From Bacteroidales bacterium (GTDB taxonomy: Bacteria; Bacteroidota; Bacteroidia; Bacteroidales; UBA932), in NCBI GenBank assembly GCA_017534745.1, contig JAFXVX010000005.1, positions 1 to 64,000 of the forward strand: a stretch of 64,000 nt of DNA, in the 5' to 3' direction. The position numbers were made by a program, and so were the translations under genes. Shown piece after piece: positions 34,462 to 43,678 of this stretch. The stretch's first letter is position 1, and each line of letters opens with the position of its first letter. The notes below the pieces were generated by a model. The model did not search any database, was not told the origin of the DNA, and saw only the letters and a program-made list of their open reading frames with translations.

Positions 34462-35249
34462 AAAAGTTAGTTTTCGCCCTGGCAATCTGCCTCGCAGTCA
34501 CTTCCTGCTTCAACAGGCAGAAAAAGACCGCCGACCCTGCCGTCAAGTCCGAAGCGGAACTCATGGCCGAGGCCGTGGTCAAGATCCAGCTTGACTCGAT
34601 TGCCGAAGAGCTCGGCAAGCTCCAGCCTGTCGGAGTCGTCAAGTGCATCAGGAACGGCGAAGTCGTCCTCACCGACGCAGAGAAGGCCGTGAAGCCCGAC
34701 TACCTTGCCGATCCCGCCTACGCCAATGATCTCCAGACCCTCGCCCAGAAGTATCGCGCCGTCGCCATCCTCGGTGTCGATGCTGAAGTCGCCAAGCTCT
34801 ACGACATGCCGACCGGTGACTACGACGCCGCCCTCGTGAAGCTCTACGCCGACATCAACGACCCTTCCATCAAGGAGTTCAATGAAGCCGGGACCCTCCA
34901 GGTCGCCCTCGAAAAGAGCTACGTCACCGCCAAGGCCAACGGACGCGAGTACTTCTTCTGGGAGGCCGCGACCGCCGCTCTTGTCGAGCAGGCTTACATA
35001 GCTTCCCGCAATATCGATAAGTTCATCGTCGCCTTCGACGACAAGTCGGCCTCCGATTTCTCGTACAACGTGATCCTCCTGACCGACGCCATTGACAAGC
35101 TCGCGACCGTCAACGCCGAGTACGTCAAGCTCAACGAGAGTCTGAAGCCCCTGTACAAGATCAACGCGATCAATCTCGAGCAGTTCCGCGAGCAGCTTGA
35201 GTCCATCAAGGATGACATCGTCCCCGCCCGCGAAGCCCTGATGAAGTAA
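34458..35249 (+). CDS. Lipoprotein of unknown function co-transcribed with ABCG-like transporter
   Basis: A 263-residue protein with a lipoprotein signal (MKKLVFALAICLAVTSC). The mature part is acidic and mostly helical, with no recognised domain; segments such as LDSIAEELGKLQP and EQFREQLESIKDD look like coiled coils. Its start overlaps the transporter stop by 4 bp, so it is translationally coupled and may be an accessory envelope protein of that transporter. A strong terminator follows at 35326-35356. Confidence 0.75.
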   Translation: MKKLVFALAICLAVTSCFNRQKKTADPAVKSEAELMAEAVVKIQLDSIAEELGKLQPVGVVKCIRNGEVVLTDAEKAVKPDYLADPAYANDLQTLAQKYRAVAILGVDAEVAKLYDMPTGDYDAALVKLYADINDPSIKEFNEAGTLQVALEKSYVTAKANGREYFFWEAATAALVEQAYIASRNIDKFIVAFDDKSASDFSYNVILLTDAIDKLATVNAEYVKLNESLKPLYKINAINLEQFREQLESIKDDIVPAREALMK

Positions 35250-35284
35250 ATCCGGGCTCCTGCCGCCCTGCACTTCTTTGTGGC

Positions 35285-35390
35285 GTGGCGCCTAAAGCAC
35301 TGGCGATAAATCACTTACGAAAAACCCTATGCTCTTTTCGGAGCATAGGATTTTTCATAATAACCTGATGTGTAGCCAGTTAAGCGCCAC
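35285..35390. repeat. Outer inverted repeat surrounding a terminator
   Basis: GTGGCGCCTAA at 35285-35295 pairs with TTAAGCGCCAC at 35380-35390 (10 of 11), and CTGGC/GCCAG adds further pairing just inside. The terminator at 35326-35349 lies in the middle, so the whole interval is a nested palindrome of about 106 bp. Confidence 0.5.
35326..35356 (+). terminator. Rho-independent terminator
   Basis: CCTATGCTC (35326-35334), a 6-nt loop and GAGCATAGG (35341-35349) form a perfect 9-bp stem followed by ATTTTTC. It ends the MFS-queC-ABC-lipoprotein transcript; the A-run on the left also lets it serve the convergent lpdA gene. Confidence 0.8.
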
Positions 35391-35396
35391 GGGGAT

Positions 35397-36770
35397 TTAA
35401 GCGCCCGCCGCAGAAAGCAGGACTTCAGTCAGGGTCGGGTGGGCGTGGATGGTGTCCTGGAGGTCGGAGACGGTGGCGCCGCGGGTGATGAGGGCGGCGG
35501 CCTCCTGGATGATGTCTGAGGCGTGGGGGCCGAAAAGGTGGCAGCCGAGGATGCGGCCGTCGGCTTCCGAGGCGACGATCTTGCAGAAGCCGTCGGTCTC
35601 CCCCATCGCGACCGCCTTGCCGCAGGCCCTGAAGAACGACTTGTGCACCTTCACGGGGATGCCGCCGGCCTTGCACTCGTCCTCGGTCAGGCCGACGCAG
35701 GCCGCTTCGGGCCTAGTGAAGACGGCGGCCGGGACGACATCGAGGCGGATGTCGTCCACCGGTCCCTCCGACGGGCAGCCTGCAAGGATGTGGTTGAGCG
35801 CCCTGCGGCCCTGGAAGGTCGCGACATGGGCGAGCATATAGCCGCCCGTGATGTCGCCGATGGCGTAAATACCGGGGACCGAGGTCTGCATGTACTGGTC
35901 CACTACTACGCCTCTCGGGGTCGCCGCTATGCCGGCCTCCTCGAGTTCGAGCGAGGCGAGATTGGGCCTGCGCCCGACCGCCATCAGCACTTTCTCCGCC
36001 GTCACCGAACATTCAGCTTCCTTGCGAGTGTATTTTGTCACAAGGCCTTCAGGGGTATCCTCAATGGATGTCACCTGAGCCGAAGTCTCGATTTTAATTC
36101 CACGTTTGGAAAGGATCTGCTTGAGTCTTTTGGCAAGATCGGTGTCGAAACGGGGAAGGATGTCTGGGCAGTACTCCAGGACGGACACGCTGCAGCCGAA
36201 CGAATTCAGCATCGACGCCATCTCGAGGCCTATGACTCCGGCCCCGATGACACAGACGCTCTTCGGAAGTTCTTCCAGCGAGAGCATCTCCTTCGATGTG
36301 ATGACTCCCGGAAGATCCGCTCCCGGAATCGGCAGGGACGCCGACACCGAGCCGGTCGCAACGATGATGTAGTCCGAATCGACCGTCACTTCCCCGCCCT
36401 CGTCGAGCGCCACTTTGACGGACTTGCCGCCGAGAAGCGAGGCCTTCCCCCTCAGAAGGGTAATCAGTTTGTTTTTAAGCAGGAACTCGACACCGGAACG
36501 GAGCTGCTCCACGACGGCGTCCTTACGCGCCATGCAGGCGGCGAAGTCCAGCGAGGGTTCCCCCGCCGATACACCGTATGAGGCCGCCTCCTTTACCGTC
36601 TCGAACACCTCGGCGCTCCTCAGCAGCGCCTTTGTCGGGATACATCCCTCATTGAGGCATGTCCCTCCGACCGGCCCCGAGCTGACCAGCGTCACTTCAA
36701 TCCCCTTCTTCGCCGCCTCCAGCGCTGTCTCATACCCCCCGGGCCCTGCTCCTATAATTGTTATTTTCAT
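35397..36770 (-). CDS. lpdA: Dihydrolipoyl dehydrogenase (L-protein)
   Basis: A 457-residue flavoprotein disulfide reductase. The FAD site is IIGAGPGGYETALEAAK at the N terminus, the redox disulfide is GGTCLNEGCIPTKALL near residue 36, the NAD site is CVIGAGVIGLEMASML and the catalytic His-Glu is HAHPTLTEVLL at the C terminus. It reoxidises dihydrolipoyl groups of GcvH, and possibly of 2-oxoacid dehydrogenases, giving NADH. It lies downstream of gcvPB on the same strand with a 99-bp gap containing a hairpin, so it is partly separate from the gcv operon. Confidence 0.95.
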   Translation of the reverse strand: MKITIIGAGPGGYETALEAAKKGIEVTLVSSGPVGGTCLNEGCIPTKALLRSAEVFETVKEAASYGVSAGEPSLDFAACMARKDAVVEQLRSGVEFLLKNKLITLLRGKASLLGGKSVKVALDEGGEVTVDSDYIIVATGSVSASLPIPGADLPGVITSKEMLSLEELPKSVCVIGAGVIGLEMASMLNSFGCSVSVLEYCPDILPRFDTDLAKRLKQILSKRGIKIETSAQVTSIEDTPEGLVTKYTRKEAECSVTAEKVLMAVGRRPNLASLELEEAGIAATPRGVVVDQYMQTSVPGIYAIGDITGGYMLAHVATFQGRRALNHILAGCPSEGPVDDIRLDVVPAAVFTRPEAACVGLTEDECKAGGIPVKVHKSFFRACGKAVAMGETDGFCKIVASEADGRILGCHLFGPHASDIIQEAAALITRGATVSDLQDTIHAHPTLTEVLLSAAGA

Positions 36771-36809
36771 ACGTGGAATGTATTTTACTGATTATAAGCG
36801 AGTTAAACA

Positions 36810-36843
36810 AAGTCTTTCCCCCAAATTTTCAGGGGAAAGACTT
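36810..36843. terminator. Hairpin between gcvPB and lpdA
   Basis: AAGTCTTTCCCC and GGGGAAAGACTT form a perfect 12-bp stem with a 10-nt loop. The following T-run is weak on both strands, so it may attenuate, stabilise the message end or terminate poorly between the gcv genes and lpdA. Confidence 0.5.
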
Positions 36844-36869
36844 ATAGCATTTAGTTGTGTATCAAAGGG

Positions 36870-38420
36870 TTACGCTCCACGACATACGACTAGAGAAACG
36901 GGACGCCAGGAAAGGACGGGATTGCGGGCGGCGGCGGTTTCGTCGGGACGGGAAACCGGGGTGGTGTGGGGGGCGTCGTGGAGGATGTTGGGGTCTTCTG
37001 CGGCCTCATAGGCGATGCGCCTCATCACCTCGATAAAGGCGTCGAGGGTCTCTTTCGACTCCGTCTCCGTGGGCTCGATCATGATGGCCTGGTGGAACAG
37101 GAGGGGGAAATAGATCGTCGGGGCATGGAAACCGAAGTCGAGAAGGCGCTTGGCGACGTCAAGGGTCGTCGCACCGGCGACTCCCTCGCGGGCGCCGTCA
37201 TTCACGAGGCCGTCGAACACGAATTCGTGCTTGCACACTCCTTCAATGGGAAGTTTATAGACATCCTTGAGACACTCCTTGATGTAGTTGGCATTCAACA
37301 CGGCAAGGCGGCCGGCACGGGCGATGCCTTCCTTCCCGAGGGAAAGGATGTAGGCATAGGCCTTCAGCATCACGCCGAAATTGCCAGTGAAAGCCGAGAC
37401 CTCGCCGGCGGAAAGCTTGCAGCGTCCGCCACAGCAGCAGTGGTGCTCGCCTTCCTCGTGGCGGCATTTGGGCTTGCCTGCACGGCCCTTCACCTTGAGG
37501 ATGCCTTCCTCGCAGCGCTCGACACGCGGCGTCGGGAGAAGATCCTCCAGGCCGTGGGCGACGCCGACGGGGCCGCTTCCGGGCCCGCCGCCGCCGTGAG
37601 GCGTCGAGAATGTCTTGTGAAGGTTGATGTGCATGATGTCGAAGCCCATATCGCCCGGGCGGGCAACTCCCAGGAGAGGATTGAGGTTGGCGCCGTCATA
37701 GTACATGAGGCCGCCGGCCTCGTGGACGAGATCCGCAATCTCCCCCACCCGGCTCTCGAAGAGGCCAAGGGTGTTGGGGTTGGTCATCATCATGCCGGCG
37801 ACACTCTCGTCCAGCAACTCCTTGAGAGCATCCACATCGACTCGGCCGTCGGGGAGGGATTTGACCTCCACGACCTCGAGGCCGCAGACCGCCGCCGAGG
37901 CCGGATTGGTCCCGTGAGCGCTATCCGGCACTATGACTTTTGTCCGCTGAGGATGCCCTGTAAGCATGTGGAAACGCCTCATGATCATGAGTCCCGTCAG
38001 CTCGCCGTGGGCGCCAGCGCAGGGGTTGAGAGTAAATGCGGACATGCCTGTGATCTCGCAGAGGGCCTTCTCGAGGCCTTCATAGACCTCGAGCGCGCCC
38101 TGGACGGTCTCCGCCGGCTGCAGCGGGTGGAGCCCCAGGAAGCCCGGCATAGCCGCGATCTCTTCGTTCACCTTGGGGTTATATTTCATCGTGCAGCTGC
38201 CGAGAGGGTAGAACCCCGTATCGACGCCGAAATTCATCTGGGAGAGATTGGTGTAGTGGCGCACAACGTCGGGCTCGCTTACCTCGGGAAGAGGAAGCGG
38301 AGCCTCGCGCGAAAGGGCCGCAGGAACGGCCTCGGCTGCGGGATAACGGTCTTCCGGAAGAGAATACCCTGTCCTCCCCGGGACGGAGAGTTCGAAGATC
38401 AGTTTGTCGTAGTATTTCAT
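36870..38420 (-). CDS. gcvPB: Glycine dehydrogenase (decarboxylating) subunit 2, with Cys/His-rich insert
   Basis: A 516-residue PLP enzyme half. The PLP lysine is in [16 protein letters not shown], with [13 protein letters not shown] and [11 protein letters not shown] typical of the family. With GcvPA it decarboxylates glycine and loads the aminomethyl group on GcvH. Family members are usually near 480-490 residues; here about 20 extra residues (about 312-336, containing [17 protein letters not shown]) form a Cys/His cluster, and the C terminus extends past the usual [13 protein letters not shown] end by about a dozen residues. The start overlaps the gcvPA stop by 4 bp. Confidence 0.94.
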   Translation of the reverse strand: MKYYDKLIFELSVPGRTGYSLPEDRYPAAEAVPAALSREAPLPLPEVSEPDVVRHYTNLSQMNFGVDTGFYPLGSCTMKYNPKVNEEIAAMPGFLGLHPLQPAETVQGALEVYEGLEKALCEITGMSAFTLNPCAGAHGELTGLMIMRRFHMLTGHPQRTKVIVPDSAHGTNPASAAVCGLEVVEVKSLPDGRVDVDALKELLDESVAGMMMTNPNTLGLFESRVGEIADLVHEAGGLMYYDGANLNPLLGVARPGDMGFDIMHINLHKTFSTPHGGGGPGSGPVGVAHGLEDLLPTPRVERCEEGILKVKGRAGKPKCRHEEGEHHCCCGGRCKLSAGEVSAFTGNFGVMLKAYAYILSLGKEGIARAGRLAVLNANYIKECLKDVYKLPIEGVCKHEFVFDGLVNDGAREGVAGATTLDVAKRLLDFGFHAPTIYFPLLFHQAIMIEPTETESKETLDAFIEVMRRIAYEAAEDPNILHDAPHTTPVSRPDETAAARNPVLSWRPVSLVVCRGA

Positions 38421-39760
38421 AACCCGGAATTTTTAATCGTTTCGACAAGGGCATCGACATCCTCCCTGGTGCGCTTCTCAGTCACGCAGAAGGATACATA
38501 GCCTTCCTCCGTCTCAAGAGCGGCGAAAAATCCCGCCTCCAGAAGGGCTTTCTGCAGCTTTTCAGGGTCGCATAAAGGCTTCAGCACAAATTCCTTGAGG
38601 AACGGCTTATCCGGGAAGATGTCCTCGAAAAGACCTGTCTCCAGAAGCCGCGCCTTGAGATAATGGGAGCCGTCGGAGGAGATACGGTTGACCTCCCTGA
38701 GCCCCTGGGGGCCCATCAGGGAGACATAGACCGTCGTCCATAGGGCCATGAGGGACTGGTTCGAACAGATGTTCGAGGTCGCCTTCTCGCGGCGGATGTG
38801 CTGTTCACGGGCCTGGAGGGTGAGGACGTAGGACCTGCGGCCCTGCTTGTCCACAGTCTCCCCCACTATGCGGCCGGGCATCTTGCGGAGATAATCCTTT
38901 CTGACGGCCATAAAGCCGACATAAGGACCTCCGTAGCAGAGCGGTATGCCGAGGGGCTGGCCGTCGCCGACGGCGATGTCCGCGCCCCACTCCGCCGGAG
39001 TTTTCACGACGGCGAGGGCCGAAGGGTCGCAGTATTCAGTAAGCAGCGCACCTGCGGCGTGGAGCTCGTCGGCAAGGCCGGAGAGGTCCTCGATGATACC
39101 GTAGCGGTTTATCGACGGGACAATCAGGCCGGCGACATTGCCTTCGGCGAGGCATTCACGGACAGCGTCCGCCGGCGTAACTCCGTCTTTGGGCAGAATC
39201 ACGATGAGGTTGATGCCGTGATAGGTCGCATAGGTGCTGATTACCTTGATCACGTTGGGCAGCAGGGTCCCGGAGACAAGGACGGTGTCCTTCTTCTTCG
39301 TGGCGGAGACCATCATCATAGCGGCTTCCGCAGCCGCGGTCGCGCCGTCGTACATCGAGGCGTTCGCGCAGTCCATCCCCGTCAGGGCGCAAATCATGCT
39401 CTGGAACTCAAATATATAACGGAGAGTACCCTGGGAGATCTCGCACTGGTAGGGGGTGTAGGCCGTAAGGAATTCAGAACGGGAGGTGATGTAAGGAATC
39501 ACCGCCGGAGTGTAATGGTCGTACGCCCCGGCGCCGACAAACACTTTGAGCCTGGGATTCTTAGCATCCAGCGCTGTGAAGAACTCCCGGACTTCCTGCT
39601 CGGAAAGGGCTTCCGGAAGGTCCGGTGCCTCCTTCAGCCTGAACCGGCCGGGAATATCACAGTAAAGGGAGTCCACATCGTGGACCCCTATACGTGAAAG
39701 CATCGCGGAAATATCTTCCGCGGTGTGGGGAAGGTACGGGCTGCCAGCCATATTATTCAA
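38417..39760 (-). CDS. gcvPA: Glycine dehydrogenase (decarboxylating) subunit 1
   Basis: A 447-residue partner of GcvPB. Typical segments are [18 protein letters not shown] at the N terminus, [32 protein letters not shown] near residue 110, and FKEFVLK near the end (here [10 protein letters not shown]). It forms the glycine-binding dimer with GcvPB, in the cytoplasm. It overlaps gcvH by 8 bp upstream and gcvPB by 4 bp downstream, so all four gcv genes are tightly coupled. Confidence 0.95.
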   Translation of the reverse strand: MNNMAGSPYLPHTAEDISAMLSRIGVHDVDSLYCDIPGRFRLKEAPDLPEALSEQEVREFFTALDAKNPRLKVFVGAGAYDHYTPAVIPYITSRSEFLTAYTPYQCEISQGTLRYIFEFQSMICALTGMDCANASMYDGATAAAEAAMMMVSATKKKDTVLVSGTLLPNVIKVISTYATYHGINLIVILPKDGVTPADAVRECLAEGNVAGLIVPSINRYGIIEDLSGLADELHAAGALLTEYCDPSALAVVKTPAEWGADIAVGDGQPLGIPLCYGGPYVGFMAVRKDYLRKMPGRIVGETVDKQGRRSYVLTLQAREQHIRREKATSNICSNQSLMALWTTVYVSLMGPQGLREVNRISSDGSHYLKARLLETGLFEDIFPDKPFLKEFVLKPLCDPEKLQKALLEAGFFAALETEEGYVSFCVTEKRTREDVDALVETIKNSGL

Positions 39761-40130
39761 TGGAAGCCTTGTATGCGGCGGCGTCCATCAGGCCTTCCAG
39801 CTCTGAAGGATCGCTCATCTCAACCTTGATGATCCATGCGGCGTAGGCGTCCTCGTTGACTTTCTCGGGAGCGTCCTGCAGCTCTTCGTTGACCTCGACG
39901 ACCTTGCCGGAGACCGGAGAATAGAGGTCTGATGAAGCCTTCACGCTCTCGAGAGCGCCGAATTCCTCGCCGGCGACCACTTCGTCACCCTCGTCGGGAG
40001 CATCGACATAAGTGATGTCTCCCATCTCGCTCTGAGCGTAATCGGTCACACCGATGACGGCGATGCCGCCTTCAACTTTTACCCATTCGTGGGACTCGCT
40101 ATAGCGCAGTCCCTCAATCACTTTCGACAT
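39753..40130 (-). CDS. gcvH: Glycine cleavage system H protein (lipoyl carrier)
   Basis: A 125-residue lipoyl protein. The lipoylated lysine lies in FGALESVKASSDLYSPVSG near residue 62, and the start YSESHEWVKVEGG is typical. It carries the aminomethyl group from GcvPAB to GcvT and is reoxidised by LpdA. The lipoate-protein ligase gene upstream of gcvT could attach its cofactor. Confidence 0.97.
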   Translation of the reverse strand: MSKVIEGLRYSESHEWVKVEGGIAVIGVTDYAQSEMGDITYVDAPDEGDEVVAGEEFGALESVKASSDLYSPVSGKVVEVNEELQDAPEKVNEDAYAAWIIKVEMSDPSELEGLMDAAAYKASIE

Positions 40131-40136
40131 GATATT

Positions 40137-41270
40137 CTATTTTTTGTAGTTAGTCTGATAGAAACGTTTTTTAACGACTTTGCCCGGGAATACCCTCTTG
40201 CGGATACGGATCCAGAGAGGGGTGTCGAGGGCGGAGAAGGCGCTGTCAACAAGAGCGAAGCAGATGCTCTTGTCCAGGGATATTGAATGGTACCCCGTCG
40301 TCACGACGCCGACCTCGGCGCCATCCGGCGTCTCCACCGGGTACCCGGCACGCGGCACGGCGTTGTCCTCCAGCTCGATTCCGACGAGCTTTTTCGCCGG
40401 GCCCGCCGCCTTCTGGGCAGCGAGAGCGTCCCTTCCGATAAAATCCTTATCCAACTTGCAGAACATCCCGAATCCCGCCATGACGGGCGTGATCTCAGGG
40501 CTGAGCTCGTCGCCGTAGAGCGGCAGGCCAGCCTCGAAGCGCAGGGTGTCGCGGCAGCCGAGCCCGCATGGCGGCACGCCGGCCTTCAGGAGCCTGTCCC
40601 AGATTTCAAGAATGCCTTCCGGCGTCGTGTAAAGCTCGAATCCATCCTCTCCGGTGTACCCGGTGCGGCTGACTATCAGCCTGCTGCCGCGCCACTCGGC
40701 ATCGAGGAAGGTGTAAAAATGAAGGGCCGCCGCGGCATCAAGTCCGAGGACAGCCACAATGACTTTCTCGGCCTCAGGCCCCTGGAGGGCAATCTGCCCC
40801 CACTCGGGCGAAGCGTTCTCCACACAGCAGTCAAACGCTCTGCCTGTCAGCGGATTATGCGCCGCCTGCTCCAGCAGCCAGGCGTAATCCTTAGCGACAT
40901 TGGCCGCGTTGACAACCAGAAGATAGCTCTCCGGTGAGAACTCCTTGTAAACCAGGAGATCATCGACGACACCGCCGTCCGGATAGCACATCATCCCGTA
41001 GAGGATGCCGCCCGGGGCGAGACCACGGATCTCGTTGGTAAATACGTAATTGACAAACGCCTCGGCATCGGGGCCCTTGACGAAAATCTCACCCATGTGG
41101 GAGACATCGAACATCCCGGCCTTATGCCGGACGGCGTTGTGCTCCTCGATAATCGAGGTGTACTGGATTGGCATCATGAAGCCTGCGAAGGGGCTCATCT
41201 TAGCCCCAAGGGCTACGTGGGAGTCGTAAAGGCAGGTCTTCTGAAGGTTTTCGGTCGTGTTATCGGTCAT
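40137..41270 (-). CDS. gcvT: Aminomethyltransferase (glycine cleavage T protein)
   Basis: A 377-residue folate enzyme. Typical segments are FAGFMMPIQYTSIIEEHNAV, AGMFDVSHMGEI, CYPDGGVVDDLLVY, ISRTGYTGEDGFELY-like VSRTGYTGEDGFELY, and GLGCRDTLRFEAGLPLYG. It transfers the methylene group to tetrahydrofolate with release of ammonia. It heads the gcvT-gcvH-gcvPA-gcvPB operon; a TACATTTG promoter box is at 41296-41303 on the minus strand. No glycine riboswitch is visible in the short leader. Confidence 0.96.
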   Translation of the reverse strand: MTDNTTENLQKTCLYDSHVALGAKMSPFAGFMMPIQYTSIIEEHNAVRHKAGMFDVSHMGEIFVKGPDAEAFVNYVFTNEIRGLAPGGILYGMMCYPDGGVVDDLLVYKEFSPESYLLVVNAANVAKDYAWLLEQAAHNPLTGRAFDCCVENASPEWGQIALQGPEAEKVIVAVLGLDAAAALHFYTFLDAEWRGSRLIVSRTGYTGEDGFELYTTPEGILEIWDRLLKAGVPPCGLGCRDTLRFEAGLPLYGDELSPEITPVMAGFGMFCKLDKDFIGRDALAAQKAAGPAKKLVGIELEDNAVPRAGYPVETPDGAEVGVVTTGYHSISLDKSICFALVDSAFSALDTPLWIRIRKRVFPGKVVKKRFYQTNYKK

Positions 41271-41295
41271 TTTGCGGTCAGTTGGTTTCGAATTA

Positions 41296-41303
41296 CAAAT
41301 GTA
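41296..41303 (-). promoter_or_regulatory. Promoter -7 box TACATTTG for the gcv operon
   Basis: The reverse complement CAAATGTA at 41296-41303 is 25 bp before gcvT. The leader is too short for a glycine riboswitch. Confidence 0.65.
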
Positions 41304-41346
41304 GCCTTACATCCTGTCTTTTCAAACAGTTAATTCGGAGAATTAA

Positions 41347-42402
41347 TCAACAATTTCGGAAGAGGATATCAACAAAGGCGGCGGAGGTTAGTCCGCTGAC
41401 CATTTCTTCAAGCCTGATTCCCCCCAGGGCGGCAGCGACGGCCTCCCTTGTCGGCTCCTCTCCGGCAAGAAGCCGGGAGAGGGTCTCGGAAAGGTCCGGA
41501 GACTGTGATAAGCCATCTGCAAATTCCCCGGTGAAGAAATCTCCGTTTATACTAACATTCAATATTTTATTCCCTACTATCTGAATTTCTGCTTTAATAA
41601 AGCCACACCCCTCGACATACCCTTCTCCGGCAACCGTACGGCTCCCCTCCTCCCTTCCTCCGTGGCGTCCCATAATAAAGTCCCTGTCGAGATAGGTTGA
41701 TTCGATCCTTTCTATTTCAGCGACATCAGACTCGTCAAGAAGAAGGCTCCCGGGCGCGCCCTGCGCCGAAAGCGCAGTCCGAAGCGCTCCAGCCAGCACA
41801 TCAAGCCTCAAATCCGGCCTGAACTCCCTCAGGGTACATATACGGGAAGAAACTGACTTCACACCCTTTGCCCCCAGCTTTGCTGCGGAAGGCTTCAGCG
41901 CGGCCTGCATCGACGCCGGATCCGCGTCAAGCAGCATCGTTGAATGCACAATTCCAACAGATGGCAGGGCAAAAAATGCGGCCCCGGACACTTTCCGGCC
42001 GCGAACCAGAATGTCGTTTCGTCCGGAAACCTCCGCGGCAAACCCCAACGAACGCAGGGCTTCGCAGACCGACGAGGAAAACCTCGCGAAACCGTCCTTC
42101 ACACCGGCTCCCGGATAGATGCAGGAAATCATCAGATTGCCCCAGTCGGCATAGACGCAACCACCCCCGCTCTTGCGGCGATAGTACTCCACCCCGTGCT
42201 CCTCGCACCAGTCGATATCGAGCTCCGAAGCCGGGTCCTGGTTGCGCCCGAAGATCACGGTCGGCCCAACCTGCCAGAGCAGGAACAGCGGCTCGTCCGG
42301 CCTCCTCGCGGCGAGGTACTCCTCCGCCGCAAGATAGAACGGCAACCTCCTTCCGGACGCCACTTTCCCCCTGCTTTCAGTGAATATTACTTCTTTTGAC
42401 AT
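41347..42402 (-). CDS. Lipoate--protein ligase
   Basis: The start at 42402 (MSKEVIFTESRGK) gives 351 residues; a variant -7 box TAAATTCG lies only 11 bp upstream at 42414-42421 on the minus strand, which argues against the start at 42426. The LplA signature is present: FLLWQVGPTVIFGRNQD, RRKSGGGCVYADWGNLMIS and GRNDILVRGRKVSGAAF with the lipoyl-AMP lysine, then a C-terminal accessory domain. It adenylates lipoate and transfers it to GcvH and other carriers. It sits just upstream of the gcv operon, 76 bp from gcvT. Confidence 0.9.
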   Translation of the reverse strand: MSKEVIFTESRGKVASGRRLPFYLAAEEYLAARRPDEPLFLLWQVGPTVIFGRNQDPASELDIDWCEEHGVEYYRRKSGGGCVYADWGNLMISCIYPGAGVKDGFARFSSSVCEALRSLGFAAEVSGRNDILVRGRKVSGAAFFALPSVGIVHSTMLLDADPASMQAALKPSAAKLGAKGVKSVSSRICTLREFRPDLRLDVLAGALRTALSAQGAPGSLLLDESDVAEIERIESTYLDRDFIMGRHGGREEGSRTVAGEGYVEGCGFIKAEIQIVGNKILNVSINGDFFTGEFADGLSQSPDLSETLSRLLAGEEPTREAVAAALGGIRLEEMVSGLTSAAFVDILFRNC

Positions 42403-42581
42403 AATCAAACACACGAATTTAAGCATTTTTCGTCAAATCGGAAAATATATAAATTAAATCGTTGTATATAAAATAATAAAACAATAGTGTTTCTAATTAT
42501 AACATTTTTGTTAAGGATAAAAACGGGCGATTTTTTCGATTTTTTGCGAAGAAAAATTGTGATAATGACAAGGATTATGAG

Positions 42582-42589
42582 TAAATTTG
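42582..42589 (+). promoter_or_regulatory. Promoter -7 box TAAATTTG
   Basis: Exact TAnnTTTG match 24 bp before ATG 42614, in a 200-bp AT-rich intergenic region between two divergent genes. Confidence 0.6.
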
Positions 42590-42613
42590 TAAGATTTAAA
42601 ATTGAGTGAGAAA

Positions 42614-43678
42614 ATGACCCTTCTTCTGGTATTCCTTCTTGGCGCGATGGCCATCTCTTTCCTCTGCTCCCTGCTGGAGTCAGTGCTGATGTCGTCGCAG
42701 ATTTCCTACATCACCATGAAGGAAGAAGAGGGCGACAAGGCGGCCGTCGTATTCATGAAACTCAAGCAGAATATGGACCGCCCCATCGCGGCTATCCTCT
42801 CCCTCAACACCATCGCAAATACCATCGGCGCAGCCGGTGTCGGCCGCCAGGTGACGGAGGTCTTCGGCAACCAGTGGTTCGGCCTTGTCTCCGCCATAAT
42901 GACCATCCTCATCCTCGTCTTCTCCGAGATCGTCCCCAAGACGATCGGGACGACCCACTGGAGGAAGCTCCTCGGCCTAGGCCGTGTGATGAAGGTGCTC
43001 ATCTGGATAATGTTCCCCTTCGTCATTCTCATCGAGCTCATCACGCGAATGATGGCCAGCGACGAGCCTGATCCCCAGATCAGCCGCGAGGAAGTCTCCG
43101 CTATGGCCAACATGGGAGAAGAGGAAGGCACTCTTGAAAAGAGCGAGAACAAAGTAATTCAGAACATTATAAAGCTTGACGACATCGAGGCCTCCGACAT
43201 TATGACCCCGCGCACAGTCGCGGCCATAGCGCCGGAGTCGATGACGCTCAAGCGCTTCTATAAGGAGGCTTCTCTCTCCCACAACTCCAGGATTCCGGTC
43301 TATTCCGAATCCCCGGAGTTCATCACAGGCTATGTCCTTCGCTTCGACATCCTCCAGAACCTCGCCGACGACAAGTTCGACATGAAGCTCGGAGAGATTC
43401 GCAGAGATATCTCAGTTTTCGCGGAGAATACCTCAGTATCAGATGTCTGGGAGTCCTTACTTAAATCAAAGGATCAGATAGCACTGATAGTCGATGAATA
43501 CGGCTGCTTCCAGGGCATCATAACCCTAGAAGACATAATAGAGACCATCCTCGGCCTCGAGATCATCGACGAACGCGACACCGTGACCGACATGCAGCAG
43601 TATGCACGCGAGCGCTGGCAGCAGCGTCAGAAGCAGTACAAGCACATCTATATTCCCGACCCCGAGGACGAGGACTGA
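42614..43678 (+). CDS. CNNM/CBS-domain (CorC/hemolysin-type) membrane protein
   Basis: A 354-residue protein from ATG 42614 (TTG 42602 is a possible start adding four residues). The N-terminal CNNM (DUF21) domain has about three membrane segments and motifs SLLESVLMSSQIS, NTIANTIGAAGVG and VFSEIVPKTIG. A pair of CBS domains follows (about 190-320; DIMTPRTV, SRIPVYSE, LIVDEYGCFQGIITLEDI). Relatives transport or sense Mg2+ or Co2+; the usual C-terminal CorC domain is absent and the tail is basic. Its end overlaps the convergent patatin gene by 31 bp. Confidence 0.9.
   Translation: MTLLLVFLLGAMAISFLCSLLESVLMSSQISYITMKEEEGDKAAVVFMKLKQNMDRPIAAILSLNTIANTIGAAGVGRQVTEVFGNQWFGLVSAIMTILILVFSEIVPKTIGTTHWRKLLGLGRVMKVLIWIMFPFVILIELITRMMASDEPDPQISREEVSAMANMGEEEGTLEKSENKVIQNIIKLDDIEASDIMTPRTVAAIAPESMTLKRFYKEASLSHNSRIPVYSESPEFITGYVLRFDILQNLADDKFDMKLGEIRRDISVFAENTSVSDVWESLLKSKDQIALIVDEYGCFQGIITLEDIIETILGLEIIDERDTVTDMQQYARERWQQRQKQYKHIYIPDPEDED

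Noticed and set aside
36966..38501. 511-codon plus-strand frame
   Set aside because: It is antisense to gcvPB; no independent motif is present.
41271..41346. Glycine riboswitch upstream of gcvT
   Set aside because: The leader from the -7 box to the start is only about 20 bases, too short for the aptamer.
42577..42609. Ten-codon frame upstream of the CNNM gene
   Set aside because: It covers the -7 box itself and would lie upstream of or within the promoter.
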